From an uncultured Bacteroidales bacterium (GTDB taxonomy: Bacteria; Bacteroidota; Bacteroidia; Bacteroidales; Muribaculaceae), in contig CATZGB010000022.1 of the NCBI GenBank assembly GCA_958418815.1, forward strand, positions 1-46,095: 46,095 bases of DNA, read 5' to 3'. The stretch's first letter is position 1. Each line of letters starts with the position of its first letter. Position numbers and translations under genes: made by a program. The notes under the pieces were generated by a model. The model ran no database searches. It saw only the letters and a list, made by a program, of their open reading frames with translations, and was not told the DNA's origin. Below are positions 8,793-18,134 of the stretch, one piece after another.

Positions 8793-11063
8793 ATGGAAGA
8801 CAAGAACAACATCAAAGACACCGCAAATCCGCCAGACACCATCAACGAGGCCAACCTGCTCAACAGCGCCGAACTCGCGTCGCTGCCTTCATTGTATCTG
8901 GCCCTCTGCCGCTCGGCCCGAGAAATCACCGACCCGCAGGCAGACCGCAAGCTGCGCGAGCTTGTCACACGCGGAGCCGCCGAAGGGGTGTTCCCGCGCG
9001 ACCGGTTCGGCTTCAGCGCGCTGACCAGGGCTCTCCAGAGCGCCGACGCCTTCTGCCGCCGTGTCAGCCCCAACCGCAATGTCATCCTGGCCATGCTGCT
9101 CTACCGCATGTGTGACGGACAGTTCCTCACCCTGGAGAAAGTCGAGCAAGACTGGGGGGCCGATGTCGCCAAGATGGTGAAAGGATTGCTGAAAGTGGCA
9201 TCGCTGTATTCCCGCGCCAACACACCTGAGTCTGAAAACTTCCGCAGGCTGCTGATGGCATTCGCCGACGACATCAGGGTGATTATAATGATGATTGTCG
9301 ACCGCCTCGTGTTGATGAAACTCATCAACCACCACCCCGCCGAACGACTCGTGCGCGACATCGCCGTGGAGTCAAACTACCTCTACGCCTCCCTGGCCCA
9401 CCGTCTCGGACTATACGCCATAAAATCGGAGCTGGAAGACATGTCGCTGAAATACACCGACAGGCAGACCTACACCGACATCGCCCGCCAGCTCAACGAG
9501 CGCAAGGCAAAGCGCGACGCATACATAGCGGCCTTCATCGCCCCCCTCCGGGAGAAACTCCTCTCCATGGGGCTCAACTTTGAAATCAAGGGACGCACCA
9601 AGTCGATTTTCTCAATCTGGAACAAAATCAAGAAGCAGAAAAACGACATCGACCACATATATGACCTCTTCGCCATACGCGTCATAATCGACACACCGCC
9701 CGAGAAGGAAAAAAGCGACTGCTGGCTGGCCTACTCCGTGGTCACCGACATGTACCAGCCCAACCCCTCGCGCATGAAAGACTGGATATCGGTGCCGAAA
9801 AGTAACGGCTACGAGTCGCTCCACATCACCGTGGCCGGCCCCGAGGGGAAATGGGTCGAGGTACAGATACGCACTCGCCGCATGGATCTCGTGGCCGAGA
9901 AAGGCCTCGCCGCCCACTGGCGCTACAAGGGCATCAAGAGCGAGGAGGTGCTTGACTCCTGGATGAACAAAATCCGCGACCTCCTTGAGGACACCGAGTC
10001 AGGCCCCATGGAGCTGATGCGCAATTTCAAGATGGACATCTATGACAAGGAGGTGTTTGTCTTCACCCCCCGAGGCGACCTCTTCCGTCTCCCCGCCGGA
10101 GCCACACTGCTCGACTTCGCTTTCCATATCCACACCAACGTCGGCAGCCAATGCACCGGCGGCCGCGTCAACGGCAAGAACGAGAAGCTGACCTACCGCC
10201 TGCGAAGCGGAGACACCGTCGAGATTCAGACATCGGCCAACCAGTCTCCCAAGCCCGACTGGATAAACATTGTGGTCACCTCCAAGGCCCGCACCAAAAT
10301 CAGGCAGACACTGAAGGAACGGCAGAACAAGTCGGCCGAGCTGGGCCGCGAGATGATGATGCGCCGCCTCAAGAACCGCAAACTGGAATTCGAGGAGGCA
10401 GCCGTCAGCAGGCTGGTAAAGAAGATGGGCTACCGCAACATGACCGACTTCTTCAACGAAATCGCCGAAGGCCGTCTCGACGTCAACGACGTGATGGAGC
10501 GTTATGCCACATTCGAGTCACACCCCCATGACCCCCATGCCGGAAAGGTGTCGGCCGAAGAGTTCAACCTCCAGACCGCCCAGGGAGAGGAGGCCGACGC
10601 ATCGGCCAACGCCGACGACGTGCTGGTGATCGGCAATGACATCAAAGGGATAAACTACAAGTTCGCCCGCTGCTGCAACCCTATCTACGGCGACGACGTG
10701 TTTGGATTCATCTCAGCCGAGGGGGTGATAAAAATCCACCGTGCCGACTGCCCCAACGCGGCCAACATCCGCGAGCGATACCCTTACAGGGTCATCACCA
10801 CCCGCTGGTCAGGCAAAGTAGGCTCGCAGATGGGAGCCACCCTCCGTGTGGTGGGCTATGACGACATCGGCATCGTCACCAACATCACATCGATAATAAG
10901 CAAGGAGAAAAATGTCTCGCTACGGGCCATCTCCATCGACTCCAACGACGGACTTTTCCAGGGCCACCTCTCGGTAGGCATCCAGGACAACGACTCGCTC
11001 AACGCCTTGATACGGAAAATCAAGACCGTGAAGGGGGTGAAAGAGGTGTCGCGCGCCCGCTGA
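8793..11063 (+). CDS. relA: RelA/SpoT-family (p)ppGpp synthetase with degenerate HD hydrolase domain
   Basis: This 756-residue long RSH protein has all five usual regions. The N-terminal HD-like domain (about 50-200) lacks its catalytic pair: where bifunctional enzymes have LLHD, this has LLYR (Y104-R105), and the later DRLHN-type motif reads DRLVL (D170 kept). The synthetase domain is intact: GRTKSIFSIWNKI, YDLFAIRVIID, GYESLHITVAG, EVQIRTRRMDL and AAHWRYKG. A TGS domain follows (VFVFTPRGDLFRLPAGATLLDFAFHI is its core), then a Cys-containing linker (RCCNPIYGDD...HRADCPN) and a C-terminal ACT domain. By comparison with E. coli RelA, this predicts a stringent-response synthetase that cannot degrade ppGpp. 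Bacteroidales usually carry a separate bifunctional copy elsewhere. Confidence 0.92.
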   Translation: MEDKNNIKDTANPPDTINEANLLNSAELASLPSLYLALCRSAREITDPQADRKLRELVTRGAAEGVFPRDRFGFSALTRALQSADAFCRRVSPNRNVILAMLLYRMCDGQFLTLEKVEQDWGADVAKMVKGLLKVASLYSRANTPESENFRRLLMAFADDIRVIIMMIVDRLVLMKLINHHPAERLVRDIAVESNYLYASLAHRLGLYAIKSELEDMSLKYTDRQTYTDIARQLNERKAKRDAYIAAFIAPLREKLLSMGLNFEIKGRTKSIFSIWNKIKKQKNDIDHIYDLFAIRVIIDTPPEKEKSDCWLAYSVVTDMYQPNPSRMKDWISVPKSNGYESLHITVAGPEGKWVEVQIRTRRMDLVAEKGLAAHWRYKGIKSEEVLDSWMNKIRDLLEDTESGPMELMRNFKMDIYDKEVFVFTPRGDLFRLPAGATLLDFAFHIHTNVGSQCTGGRVNGKNEKLTYRLRSGDTVEIQTSANQSPKPDWINIVVTSKARTKIRQTLKERQNKSAELGREMMMRRLKNRKLEFEEAAVSRLVKKMGYRNMTDFFNEIAEGRLDVNDVMERYATFESHPHDPHAGKVSAEEFNLQTAQGEEADASANADDVLVIGNDIKGINYKFARCCNPIYGDDVFGFISAEGVIKIHRADCPNAANIRERYPYRVITTRWSGKVGSQMGATLRVVGYDDIGIVTNITSIISKEKNVSLRAISIDSNDGLFQGHLSVGIQDNDSLNALIRKIKTVKGVKEVSRAR

Positions 11064-11133
11064 CCCACCGTTTTTGATGTAATTGGTCAAGAATCGGGTA
11101 AAATTGTATCAGCTTTCAGGGTGACGAAAAACG

Positions 11134-11141
11134 TACCTTTG
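11134..11141 (+). promoter_or_regulatory. probable -7 box of the CotH-protein gene
   Basis: TACCTTTG matches the -7 consensus and sits about 50 bp before the start codon at 11192. No convincing -33 TTG lies 19-23 bp upstream, so this promoter may need an activator. Confidence 0.45.
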
Positions 11142-11191
11142 CAGTATCGGATTTTTCCGTTCCTTACCCTAAAACTAACTCAATTTCATCC

Positions 11192-14100
11192 ATGATCAAA
11201 CATTTGCTAACCGGTGTGCTGCTTGGCGCAGCCCCCTTAGCTCTCTCCGCGGCTGACAACCTCAACGTCATGCCATGGGTCAACGGCACCGAATGGGCCG
11301 GCACCTCTGTCGAAAAGAAAAGCGATGGCTCCTATGTCATCCACGTCTCCGAAGACTGGGCCGGGGCCGGCATCGACTTTGCCGCCGACCATCCCGACTT
11401 CTCCCTCTCAGGCTTCACTGCTGTCCACATAGATGTCTCCGCCGACGGCGCGGGCAACAAGATGGTGTATGTCAACTATTCCGGCGGGGAATATGATGAG
11501 CATGGGAGTCAGGGAGCTTCCGGCACATATTATTTCCAGGAAGGGAAGACGATAGAGAAAATCGTCTTCAAGTTCCAGAACCGGGGCACATACACGATGA
11601 GGGAATTCACCCTCCTCTCCCCTGCCAGCGCGCAACCCGAACTGCTGGCATCCGGCAACTGGCAACTTAACGCCTGGGGAGACCGCCACACCATTCCCGC
11701 CGACATTTTCAACAACATCAAACCCGGCGACAACCTGACAATCACCTACTCTGCCTCAGGCAACGCCCAGGCCCAGATCTACGCTCCGAAGAAAGCCGGG
11801 GAGGTCAACGCCAACTCAGCGGCTGAGACATGCCATCTCCACGCCACAACCGTCGGCGACAACATATTCGCCGACCTGAGCGCAGGGGAAAACATCTCCA
11901 TAAACGTCAAACTGACCGACGACATGGTCAAATACCTGCAGCTCTACGGACTGGTATTTGAAGGCCATGATGTGACATTCACCCGCATAGACCATATCGG
12001 CGGCAACCCAACCGTCGATGTCGACGAGCTGCCAGAGCCCGACATCGACCCCGTCACACCCGACCAGGGGCTGGGCGGCATGCCTGTCGGGGTTGCTCCA
12101 CGCAACAGCCTCCCTGCGCTCTTCGACAGCAATCCCGCCACAGCCTTCCGCGCCGCGAGGGCCGACAGGGCATGGGCCGGACTCGACCTCGGCGAGCCAC
12201 ACGTCATCACCAAGGTGAAATGGATGGCTGCCGACGACAATGCCTGGAAGACTCTCCTTGGTGTATTCGAGGGGGCCAACAATGAAGACTTCTCCGACGC
12301 CATGCCCATCCATATAATACGCCAGGCCAGACCCGCAGGTGAATGGAACGAAGCCGACATCTCCTGCTCACGCGGATTCCGCTATGTCCGCTACGTCGGC
12401 CCGCGCCGCCTTACTGACGCGGCGGCCGGCAACGGGGCCGGAGGAAGCCAAGGCTCACACGGCGAGATGGCCGAGCTGCGATTCTTCGGCGAGAAAGGAG
12501 CCGGAGACGACAGCAACCTCTACCGCTTCACAAACCTCCCCACCGTCATCCTCAACACCGTCGACATGGAGGAACCCCACGACATGAACGTAGACCCCGA
12601 CAAGGACCATGACCTCACGGCAACCATCACGGTCATCGACTCCGACGGCAAAGTGCTGAGCAAACCGGGCATAACCCGCGAACGCGGCAATTACAGCCGC
12701 ACATTCCCCAAGCGTCCCCTGCGTGTGAAATTCGACAAGAAAGACACCCCCGTGGCAGGCGCCAAAGCCAAGAAAAAGAAATGGGAGCTGCTCAACAACT
12801 ACGGCGACAAGACCCTGATGCGCAACCTCGTGGCCTTTGACATCGCCCGCATGATGGGCATGGACTATGTGCCCTTCTGCACACCTGTCGATGTCATCCT
12901 CAACGGCGAGTACCGCGGCTGCTACCAGCTTGCCGACTCCAAGGAGGTCGACAAAAACCGTGTCAATATCCACGAAATGACCCTTGAGGAAGCCTTGGCC
13001 GGGGGAGAAGCCCTCACCGGCGGCTACTTCCTTGAGGTCGACGCATACGCCTACGAGGAACCCGCTGGCACTTGGTTCACCACCCCGCAGGGAATCCCCG
13101 TCACTGTCAAGGCCCCCGATGACAAGGATGTGCTGTTCCAGACCAGTGCGCCGCTTGACTACATCACCGGCTACTATTCCGACATGACCAGGCGCGTCAG
13201 CGACGGCAAATTCACCGGCCAGGGCAACTATCGCGAGATACTTGACGTGGAGTCTTTCCTCCAGCTGCTGATGACCAACGAAATCGGCGGCAACAAAGAT
13301 GTGATGTGGAGCTTCAACATGTACAAAGACCTCGGAGACCCACATATCTACAGCGGCCCGGCATGGGATTTCGACGTGGCCTTCGACAACAGCCGTTACA
13401 TAGACAACCAGGCTTACGACAATGACAGTTACCTCTATCTCAACACCCCCTCGACCGCAGCCGGGTTCCGCGAATTCACAGAGGAAGTGATGTCTGACCC
13501 GCAGACCGCCGAAGAGCTGCGCCATCTCTGGGGAGCAGTCCGTGACAACGGCCTGAGCTATGGCTATCTCGCCGGACAGATCGATTACTACGCCTCGTTG
13601 ATGGATGAGTCGCAGCAGCTCAATTTCGAGCGATGGCCGATTCTCGACACACAGGTGCATGACAACGCCACTGCCCGGGGGAGCTTCCAGGCCGAGGTCG
13701 CCCATATCAAGGATTTCTGCCGCAAGATTATCAGCCATTTCGACTCCAAAATCGGTTACAACCCCGGCGAACACGCCGACATGATCGAGCCTGAGGTCGA
13801 CGACAACCTTTCGGAGTTCCGTCTGTCGGTGCCCTACGGCAAACTGATGCTTGTCGACGAGGTTGTGGCCCCGGGCCAGTCGACCCCTGCCAGAGCAGCC
13901 GCGATATCGGGCGGCTTCATCAACGCCGACAAGGAATGGACGCTCGACAAATCCAGCCTCGAGGCCGACCACATCATCACCGTCTATGCCCGCCACGCAG
14001 GACGCAACAGCGAGGTGCAGTCTTACCGCGTCAACAGCGACGGCACCATCTCGGGTGTGGAGACAATCACCGCAACCCCTGACGACAAGCTGCCCAAGGA

Positions 14101-14203
14101 ATATTACAACCTCACCGGAGCCCGCGTAAGCCCCTCAGAGACAGCTCCCGGGGTCTACCTCTGCCGCCAGGGCGACAAGGTCACCAAGGTGATACTGCGC
14201 TGA
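11192..14203 (+). CDS. secreted CotH-type protein with discoidin-like domain
   Basis: This is a 1003-residue protein with a Sec signal (LLTGVLLGAAPLALSAA). Residues ~25-270 are two beta-rich domains that look carbohydrate-binding (GAGIDFAADHPDFSLSGFTA and a later repeat). Residues ~290-435 resemble an F5/8 type C (discoidin) domain, ending in a typical RYVRYVGPRR. Residues ~440-860 are a CotH kinase-like domain: RERGNYSRTFPKRPLRVKF, WELLNNYGDKTLMRN, and the metal-site motif AWDFDVAFDN. The last ~35 residues form a Bacteroidales C-terminal tail (EYYNLTGARV...PGVYLCRQGDKVTKV) also seen in the amylase of this window. CotH proteins in spores phosphorylate coat proteins; the role of secreted bacterial versions is uncertain. 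It is a single-gene unit. Confidence 0.82.
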   Translation: MIKHLLTGVLLGAAPLALSAADNLNVMPWVNGTEWAGTSVEKKSDGSYVIHVSEDWAGAGIDFAADHPDFSLSGFTAVHIDVSADGAGNKMVYVNYSGGEYDEHGSQGASGTYYFQEGKTIEKIVFKFQNRGTYTMREFTLLSPASAQPELLASGNWQLNAWGDRHTIPADIFNNIKPGDNLTITYSASGNAQAQIYAPKKAGEVNANSAAETCHLHATTVGDNIFADLSAGENISINVKLTDDMVKYLQLYGLVFEGHDVTFTRIDHIGGNPTVDVDELPEPDIDPVTPDQGLGGMPVGVAPRNSLPALFDSNPATAFRAARADRAWAGLDLGEPHVITKVKWMAADDNAWKTLLGVFEGANNEDFSDAMPIHIIRQARPAGEWNEADISCSRGFRYVRYVGPRRLTDAAAGNGAGGSQGSHGEMAELRFFGEKGAGDDSNLYRFTNLPTVILNTVDMEEPHDMNVDPDKDHDLTATITVIDSDGKVLSKPGITRERGNYSRTFPKRPLRVKFDKKDTPVAGAKAKKKKWELLNNYGDKTLMRNLVAFDIARMMGMDYVPFCTPVDVILNGEYRGCYQLADSKEVDKNRVNIHEMTLEEALAGGEALTGGYFLEVDAYAYEEPAGTWFTTPQGIPVTVKAPDDKDVLFQTSAPLDYITGYYSDMTRRVSDGKFTGQGNYREILDVESFLQLLMTNEIGGNKDVMWSFNMYKDLGDPHIYSGPAWDFDVAFDNSRYIDNQAYDNDSYLYLNTPSTAAGFREFTEEVMSDPQTAEELRHLWGAVRDNGLSYGYLAGQIDYYASLMDESQQLNFERWPILDTQVHDNATARGSFQAEVAHIKDFCRKIISHFDSKIGYNPGEHADMIEPEVDDNLSEFRLSVPYGKLMLVDEVVAPGQSTPARAAAISGGFINADKEWTLDKSSLEADHIITVYARHAGRNSEVQSYRVNSDGTISGVETITATPDDKLPKEYYNLTGARVSPSETAPGVYLCRQGDKVTKVILR

Positions 14204-14250
14204 TGCGGCCACCCGCCGCCAGGCACAGCGACCGCAAAGATTATCAGTAA

Positions 14251-14282
14251 TTTGGTCAAGTCAACAAAACTCACTACCTTTG
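14251..14282 (+). promoter_or_regulatory. promoter for the lipoprotein gene, embedded in a hairpin
   Basis: A -33 TTTG at 14251-14254 and a -7 TACCTTTG at 14275-14282 have a 20-bp spacer. The -7 box lies in the inner part of the hairpin 14258-14304. A transcript from it would begin around 14289 and have a leader of only about 20 nt before ATG 14309. Confidence 0.62.
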
Positions 14283-14308
14283 AGGGTAGAAGTTTTGTTG
14301 ACTTTTTT
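14258..14308 (+). terminator. terminator-type hairpin abutting the next start codon
   Basis: The perfect 14-bp outer arms are 14258-14271 and 14291-14304 (AAGTCAACAAAACT / AGTTTTGTTGACTT). The interior CTACC (14274-14278) pairs with GGTAG (14285-14289). A run of six T at 14303-14308 follows and then, directly, the ATG at 14309. It fits an intrinsic terminator for the CotH gene. It leaves no room for a separate ribosome-binding site, so read-through transcripts would have a masked start. Confidence 0.8.
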
Positions 14309-15172
14309 ATGAAGACTACCGACACATTACATACCATCCTCGCCGGATGCATCCCGGCGGCATATGCCCTCTCATTGTTGACCGCCTGCTCCGGCTCGGG
14401 CAAAGCCGACCCCGAGGCGCAGGCGCTCCTCGACGGGGCGACAACGGCCTACGAGACCGCCGACTACACCCGCGCAGAGTCTTTGCTCGACTCACTGCAG
14501 AAAAACTACCCGGCAGAGATCGCCCTCCAGAAAGAGGGCATGGCGCTGCGCCCGAGGGTGATAGAGAAGGCAACCCTGCTGAAAATCTCGACCAACGACT
14601 CCCTGATGGCCCTTGACAAGATTGACGCCGAAAAGCTGAAGCCCAGGCTCAAATGGGTTAAGACACCGAGGATGCTCGAGGGTTACTGGGTTGCCTCCGA
14701 GGGCTACAACCCTTCATTCATGTCGACCACGGCCATACAGGGACGTGTCTCTGAAATCGGCGAATTCTACATCGTGTCGTCGGCCAAGCCTTCGATAGGC
14801 CACACATCCATAAGCCTCTCCGACGGGTCGGCTTCGGTCTCGACCCCAGAGGTTCCCTACGACGGGGAAAGCAACTACCGCATCGACGGCGGCGAGATCA
14901 TCACCTTCTCCCCGGCCCAGAGCGACACCATCGGCCAGTTTGCCCTGGCTAACACAGGCAAGCCCCTCACCCTGACCTTCCGGGGGAAATCAAGCCGCCA
15001 GATGAAACTCCCGGCAGTCCAGACCTCGGCCCTGGCCGACGCATACGCCTATGCACGGGCCATCTCCCGGGCCCGCCAGCTGGCCGTGGAGCGTCAGCGG
15101 CTCGAAGCCACACTGCAGGTGGCCCGAAACCAGATGGCGCGCACCACCCCCGACGACGACGCGGAAAAATAA
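14309..15172 (+). CDS. lipoprotein with C-terminal coiled coil, unknown function
   Basis: This 287-residue protein begins MKTTDTLHT. I chose this ATG because an in-frame TTG at 14252 falls in the promoter, and because the lipoprotein signal (hydrophobic stretch to LLTAC, then SGSGK) starts here. Residues ~30-80 look like a tetratricopeptide-type helical hairpin (ALLDGATTAYETADYTRAES, then LLDSLQKNYP). A beta-rich middle part follows with no family I recognise. The last ~45 residues are a charged helix/coiled coil (ARAISRARQLAVERQRLEA). It is preceded by its own promoter and followed by the nusB promoter, so it appears monocistronic. It should be anchored in the periplasm or outer membrane. 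Function unknown. Confidence 0.72.
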   Translation: MKTTDTLHTILAGCIPAAYALSLLTACSGSGKADPEAQALLDGATTAYETADYTRAESLLDSLQKNYPAEIALQKEGMALRPRVIEKATLLKISTNDSLMALDKIDAEKLKPRLKWVKTPRMLEGYWVASEGYNPSFMSTTAIQGRVSEIGEFYIVSSAKPSIGHTSISLSDGSASVSTPEVPYDGESNYRIDGGEIITFSPAQSDTIGQFALANTGKPLTLTFRGKSSRQMKLPAVQTSALADAYAYARAISRARQLAVERQRLEATLQVARNQMARTTPDDDAEK

Positions 15173-15182
15173 TCAGGCCGCC

Positions 15183-15216
15183 TTTGAGATTGTTGGCGAT
15201 TTTTTTCGTAACTTTG
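15183..15216 (+). promoter_or_regulatory. promoter for the nusB-yajC-ybbR-coaE block
   Basis: A -7 TAACTTTG lies at 15209-15216, and TTTG at 15183-15186 gives a 22-bp spacer. The first start codon (15272) is 55 bp downstream. Confidence 0.6.
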
Positions 15217-15271
15217 CCCGTCAAAATGGGACGCGCCCTAAGCGCCCCCCACAGCAGAACATTTTCAACTG

Positions 15272-16702
15272 ATGATCAACCGAATTTTAATACGCATCAA
15301 GGTAGTGCAGATGCTTTACGCCTACCTGCTTACCCGTAGTGAATTCCACATCGAGAGCGCCCCGGAAAAGAAGACCCGCGACGCGCGCTACGCCTATTCC
15401 CTCTACCTCGACCTGCTGCTCATAATCATGCAGCTGTCGGGATGCAAGGTCAGACCCGGCAACCTGCGCGCCTCGATCGACTCCCTCAGGGAGTCAAACG
15501 TGCTGGCCGGCACAGCCCTGGCCAAGGCCCTCTCGGCCGACCTTTCCATACGCGAACTGATCGGGAAAGGCTCCCCCTCACTTGACAGCTTTGACAGCAC
15601 CCTCCAGGGGCTTTACCACAAAATCATCGAGTCATCAGTCTACGCCGACTACCGCAAGAAGAAAGGCAAGAAGACCCTCGCCGAGGATGTCAAGCTCTGG
15701 ACCGTTGTACTCTCCACCGTCATCGCCAAAGACCCCGCGTTTCTTGAGAAGGCGCGCGAGAACGAGGATTTCACCTCAGCCGGATTCCGCCAGGCGTTCA
15801 CAATGGCCGCCAACACCCTCAACGATTTCTCAGACACCCGCAGCACCCTGACACAGGCCAGGAAGTCGCTCAACGACTCCCTCGAGAAAGCCTACGAGCT
15901 TTACATCTCCCTGCTGCTGCTGCCCGGCTACCTCACCGACCTCGAAGCCGAGCGCATCGAGGCCGCCAAAGAGAAATACTGCCCAACCGACGAGGAGCTG
16001 AACCCCAACACCCGCTTCATCGACAACCGGTATGTCAAAGCCATCCGCGAGTCGGAGGAAATCGCCCGGTATGTCAAAGACCACCCCGTGGCATGGGAGG
16101 GGGACTATTACATGCTCAAGGCGCTTCTCGACGCGGTGCGCCAGAGCGACATATACAAGGAATACATGGAAGCCGATGCTGCCACATACCAGGATGACTG
16201 CGAGCTGTGGCGCCGTCTGCTGAAAAATGTCATCTTCCCCTCAGACGCGCTCGCCGAAGGCATGGAGAACAAGTCGGTCTACTGGAACGACGACCTCGCC
16301 GTCATGGGCACTTTCACACTGAAGACCATCAAGCAGATGGCCAACGCCGGCGACGGCTCCGTGGAGGTGCTTCCGGTCTACAAGAATGACGACGACGCCA
16401 ACTTCGGGCCCGACCTCTTCCTGGGAGCCATCAAAAACCGCGAGGAATACCGATCGTATATCGACAAGTTCATCAACGGCTCGCAATGGGATCCCGAACG
16501 TCTGGCCTTCACCGACATCGTGATTCTCATCACCGCCATCACCGAGCTGCTCAACTTCCCCTCGATTCCCGTGCCGGTGACCCTCAACGAGTATATCGAA
16601 ATCGCCAACTATTACTCGACCGCCCGCAGCGGCCAGTTTATCAACGGCGTGCTTTACTCCATCGTCAACTACCTCAAGGAGGAGGGCAAGCTGCTCAAAT
16701 AA
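15272..16702 (+). CDS. nusB: transcription antitermination factor NusB, extended form
   Basis: This 476-residue protein has the Bacteroidota NusB start (MINRILIRIKVVQMLYAYLL). Its C-terminal helices carry the typical IPVPVTLNEYIEIANYYS stretch and then SGQFINGVLYSIVNYL. NusB binds boxA RNA with NusE (S10) and supports rRNA antitermination. E. coli NusB is ~140 residues and Bacteroidota versions I know are ~300, so this one is long. The extra length is mostly helical and lies in the centre (about residues 110-330). Position directly upstream of yajC is the usual arrangement in this phylum and supports the call. Confidence 0.88.
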   Translation: MINRILIRIKVVQMLYAYLLTRSEFHIESAPEKKTRDARYAYSLYLDLLLIIMQLSGCKVRPGNLRASIDSLRESNVLAGTALAKALSADLSIRELIGKGSPSLDSFDSTLQGLYHKIIESSVYADYRKKKGKKTLAEDVKLWTVVLSTVIAKDPAFLEKARENEDFTSAGFRQAFTMAANTLNDFSDTRSTLTQARKSLNDSLEKAYELYISLLLLPGYLTDLEAERIEAAKEKYCPTDEELNPNTRFIDNRYVKAIRESEEIARYVKDHPVAWEGDYYMLKALLDAVRQSDIYKEYMEADAATYQDDCELWRRLLKNVIFPSDALAEGMENKSVYWNDDLAVMGTFTLKTIKQMANAGDGSVEVLPVYKNDDDANFGPDLFLGAIKNREEYRSYIDKFINGSQWDPERLAFTDIVILITAITELLNFPSIPVPVTLNEYIEIANYYSTARSGQFINGVLYSIVNYLKEEGKLLK

Positions 16703-16755
16703 GAGACTCTGCCCCCGCCATCAGATACGAATACTAACCGAATAAAAATATCCCG

Positions 16756-17085
16756 ATGATTACCAACCTCATCCCCCTCCAGGCCGCCGCAGGCGCCGAT
16801 TACAGCGGCATCATTATGATTGTCGGCCTCATCGTCGTGTTCTACTTCCTCATGATCCGTCCCCAGCAGAAGAAGCAGAAGGAAATCCGCAAATTCCGCG
16901 AAGGACTCAAGAAAGGCGACAACATCATCACCGCAGGCGGCATCCACGGCAAAATCAAGGAAATCAAAGAAGACAGCTTCCTGATTTCCGTGTCAGACAA
17001 CACCGTGCTGCGCATCGACAAAGGCTCTGTCTATCCCTCAGCTTCTGACGCCCAGGAGCAGGAAGCCAACAAGACAAAAGCCTGA
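16756..17085 (+). CDS. yajC: preprotein translocase subunit YajC
   Basis: This 109-residue membrane protein has one transmembrane helix (GIIMIVGLIVVFYFLMI, about residues 16-35), immediately followed by the family signature RPQQKKQKEIRKF. A small cytosolic domain follows (GDNIITAGGIHGKIKEI). YajC associates with SecDF and the SecYEG translocon. It lies 53 bp after nusB and 74 bp before the ybbR gene, in an order common to Bacteroidota. Confidence 0.95.
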   Translation: MITNLIPLQAAAGADYSGIIMIVGLIVVFYFLMIRPQQKKQKEIRKFREGLKKGDNIITAGGIHGKIKEIKEDSFLISVSDNTVLRIDKGSVYPSASDAQEQEANKTKA

Positions 17086-17159
17086 CGGCAACCCCATCAG
17101 CAGCTGCCGCCCCGGCCAGACCAAGGCGGCAGGCGACACAATGACCCGAGACACCGCAT

Positions 17160-18134
17160 ATGGTGGATTACAGGAAATATTACAGCAAATTCAAGGAGGA
17201 CTTGCGCACCACAGCGGGGCGCAATGTCCTCACTTTTCTTGTGTTCCTGGTCATCTCCACCATATTCTGGTTTCTGATGGCCCTCAACGACGAAATCCAG
17301 AAAGACTACAAGGTGCCGCTGCGACTGGAGGAGTTTCCCAAGAACATGACCATCATCTCGGGCAACGTCCCCACAGTCAGCGTCACAATCAAAGACAAAG
17401 GCTCTGCCCTCGCCAAGTTCGCCTGGGGAGCCAAGCCGGTGCTGAAACTCCGCTACGACCAGTTCTCGCGTCCGAGCGACTACCATCTGCTCCTCAACGA
17501 GGCGCAGCTCAACTCGGCCCTCAGGGGCATCTTCGGCACCAGCGCGTCAATCGTGGCCGTGCGTCCCGACTCCCTCCATCTCTACTACACCACCAACCCC
17601 GGCATACCGGTGAAGGTTATCGTCGACGCCGACATCACCACCCTGCCGCAATACGAGGCGTTCGGAGCCCCGAAAATCTCCACCGACTCGGTGTTGCTTT
17701 ACTCCAATCAGAAAGAGCGCCTGCAGATAAAAGAGCTTACCACAGCTCCCATATCGCTCTCGCGCCTCTCCGACACCACTACCGTGGAGGTCAGTATCCT
17801 TGTCCCTGAAGGCATGAAAGCTGTCCCCTCCACCGTCAAGGTCACCTTCCCCATCGAGCCGCTTGTCACCAAGACACGCAAACTCAAGATTGAGCCTGTG
17901 AATGTGCCGGGAGGCATACGCCTGATACCCTTCCCGGCGATAGTCGAGGCCACTTACCTGTTGCCCAAAAGCACATACTCGGCCGCCAACTCATCGCTGC
18001 GCGCCACCGTGGATTACAACGACATCACCTCTGGCAAACAGACCATCCCCGTAAGGCTGAGCGGAGTCCCCCCCTATTACCAGAGCGCACGGCTCGCCAC
18101 TCCTGAAGTCGAATTTCTCATCGAACAGGAATAA
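17160..18134 (+). CDS. YbbR-domain membrane-anchored protein
   Basis: This 324-residue protein has one N-terminal transmembrane helix (LTFLVFLVISTIFWFLMAL, about residues 25-43) and a large periplasmic part made of repeated beta-rich YbbR-like domains. Phrases such as YKVPLRLEEFPKNMTIISG, PTVSVTIKDKG and VEATYLLPKSTY mark the repeats. In Bacteroidota a YbbR-like protein regularly sits between yajC and coaE. Its stop codon is immediately followed by the coaE ATG (zero spacing), indicating coupled translation. YbbR in Firmicutes regulates diadenylate cyclase CdaA; no cdaA is visible here, so the role is open. Confidence 0.82.
   Translation: MVDYRKYYSKFKEDLRTTAGRNVLTFLVFLVISTIFWFLMALNDEIQKDYKVPLRLEEFPKNMTIISGNVPTVSVTIKDKGSALAKFAWGAKPVLKLRYDQFSRPSDYHLLLNEAQLNSALRGIFGTSASIVAVRPDSLHLYYTTNPGIPVKVIVDADITTLPQYEAFGAPKISTDSVLLYSNQKERLQIKELTTAPISLSRLSDTTTVEVSILVPEGMKAVPSTVKVTFPIEPLVTKTRKLKIEPVNVPGGIRLIPFPAIVEATYLLPKSTYSAANSSLRATVDYNDITSGKQTIPVRLSGVPPYYQSARLATPEVEFLIEQE

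Noticed and set aside
12455..13996. 513-codon open frame on the minus strand inside the CotH gene
   Set aside because: It is antisense to a well-supported coding sequence, is Val/Gly/His-biased as expected for a shadow in GC-rich DNA, and shows no domain.
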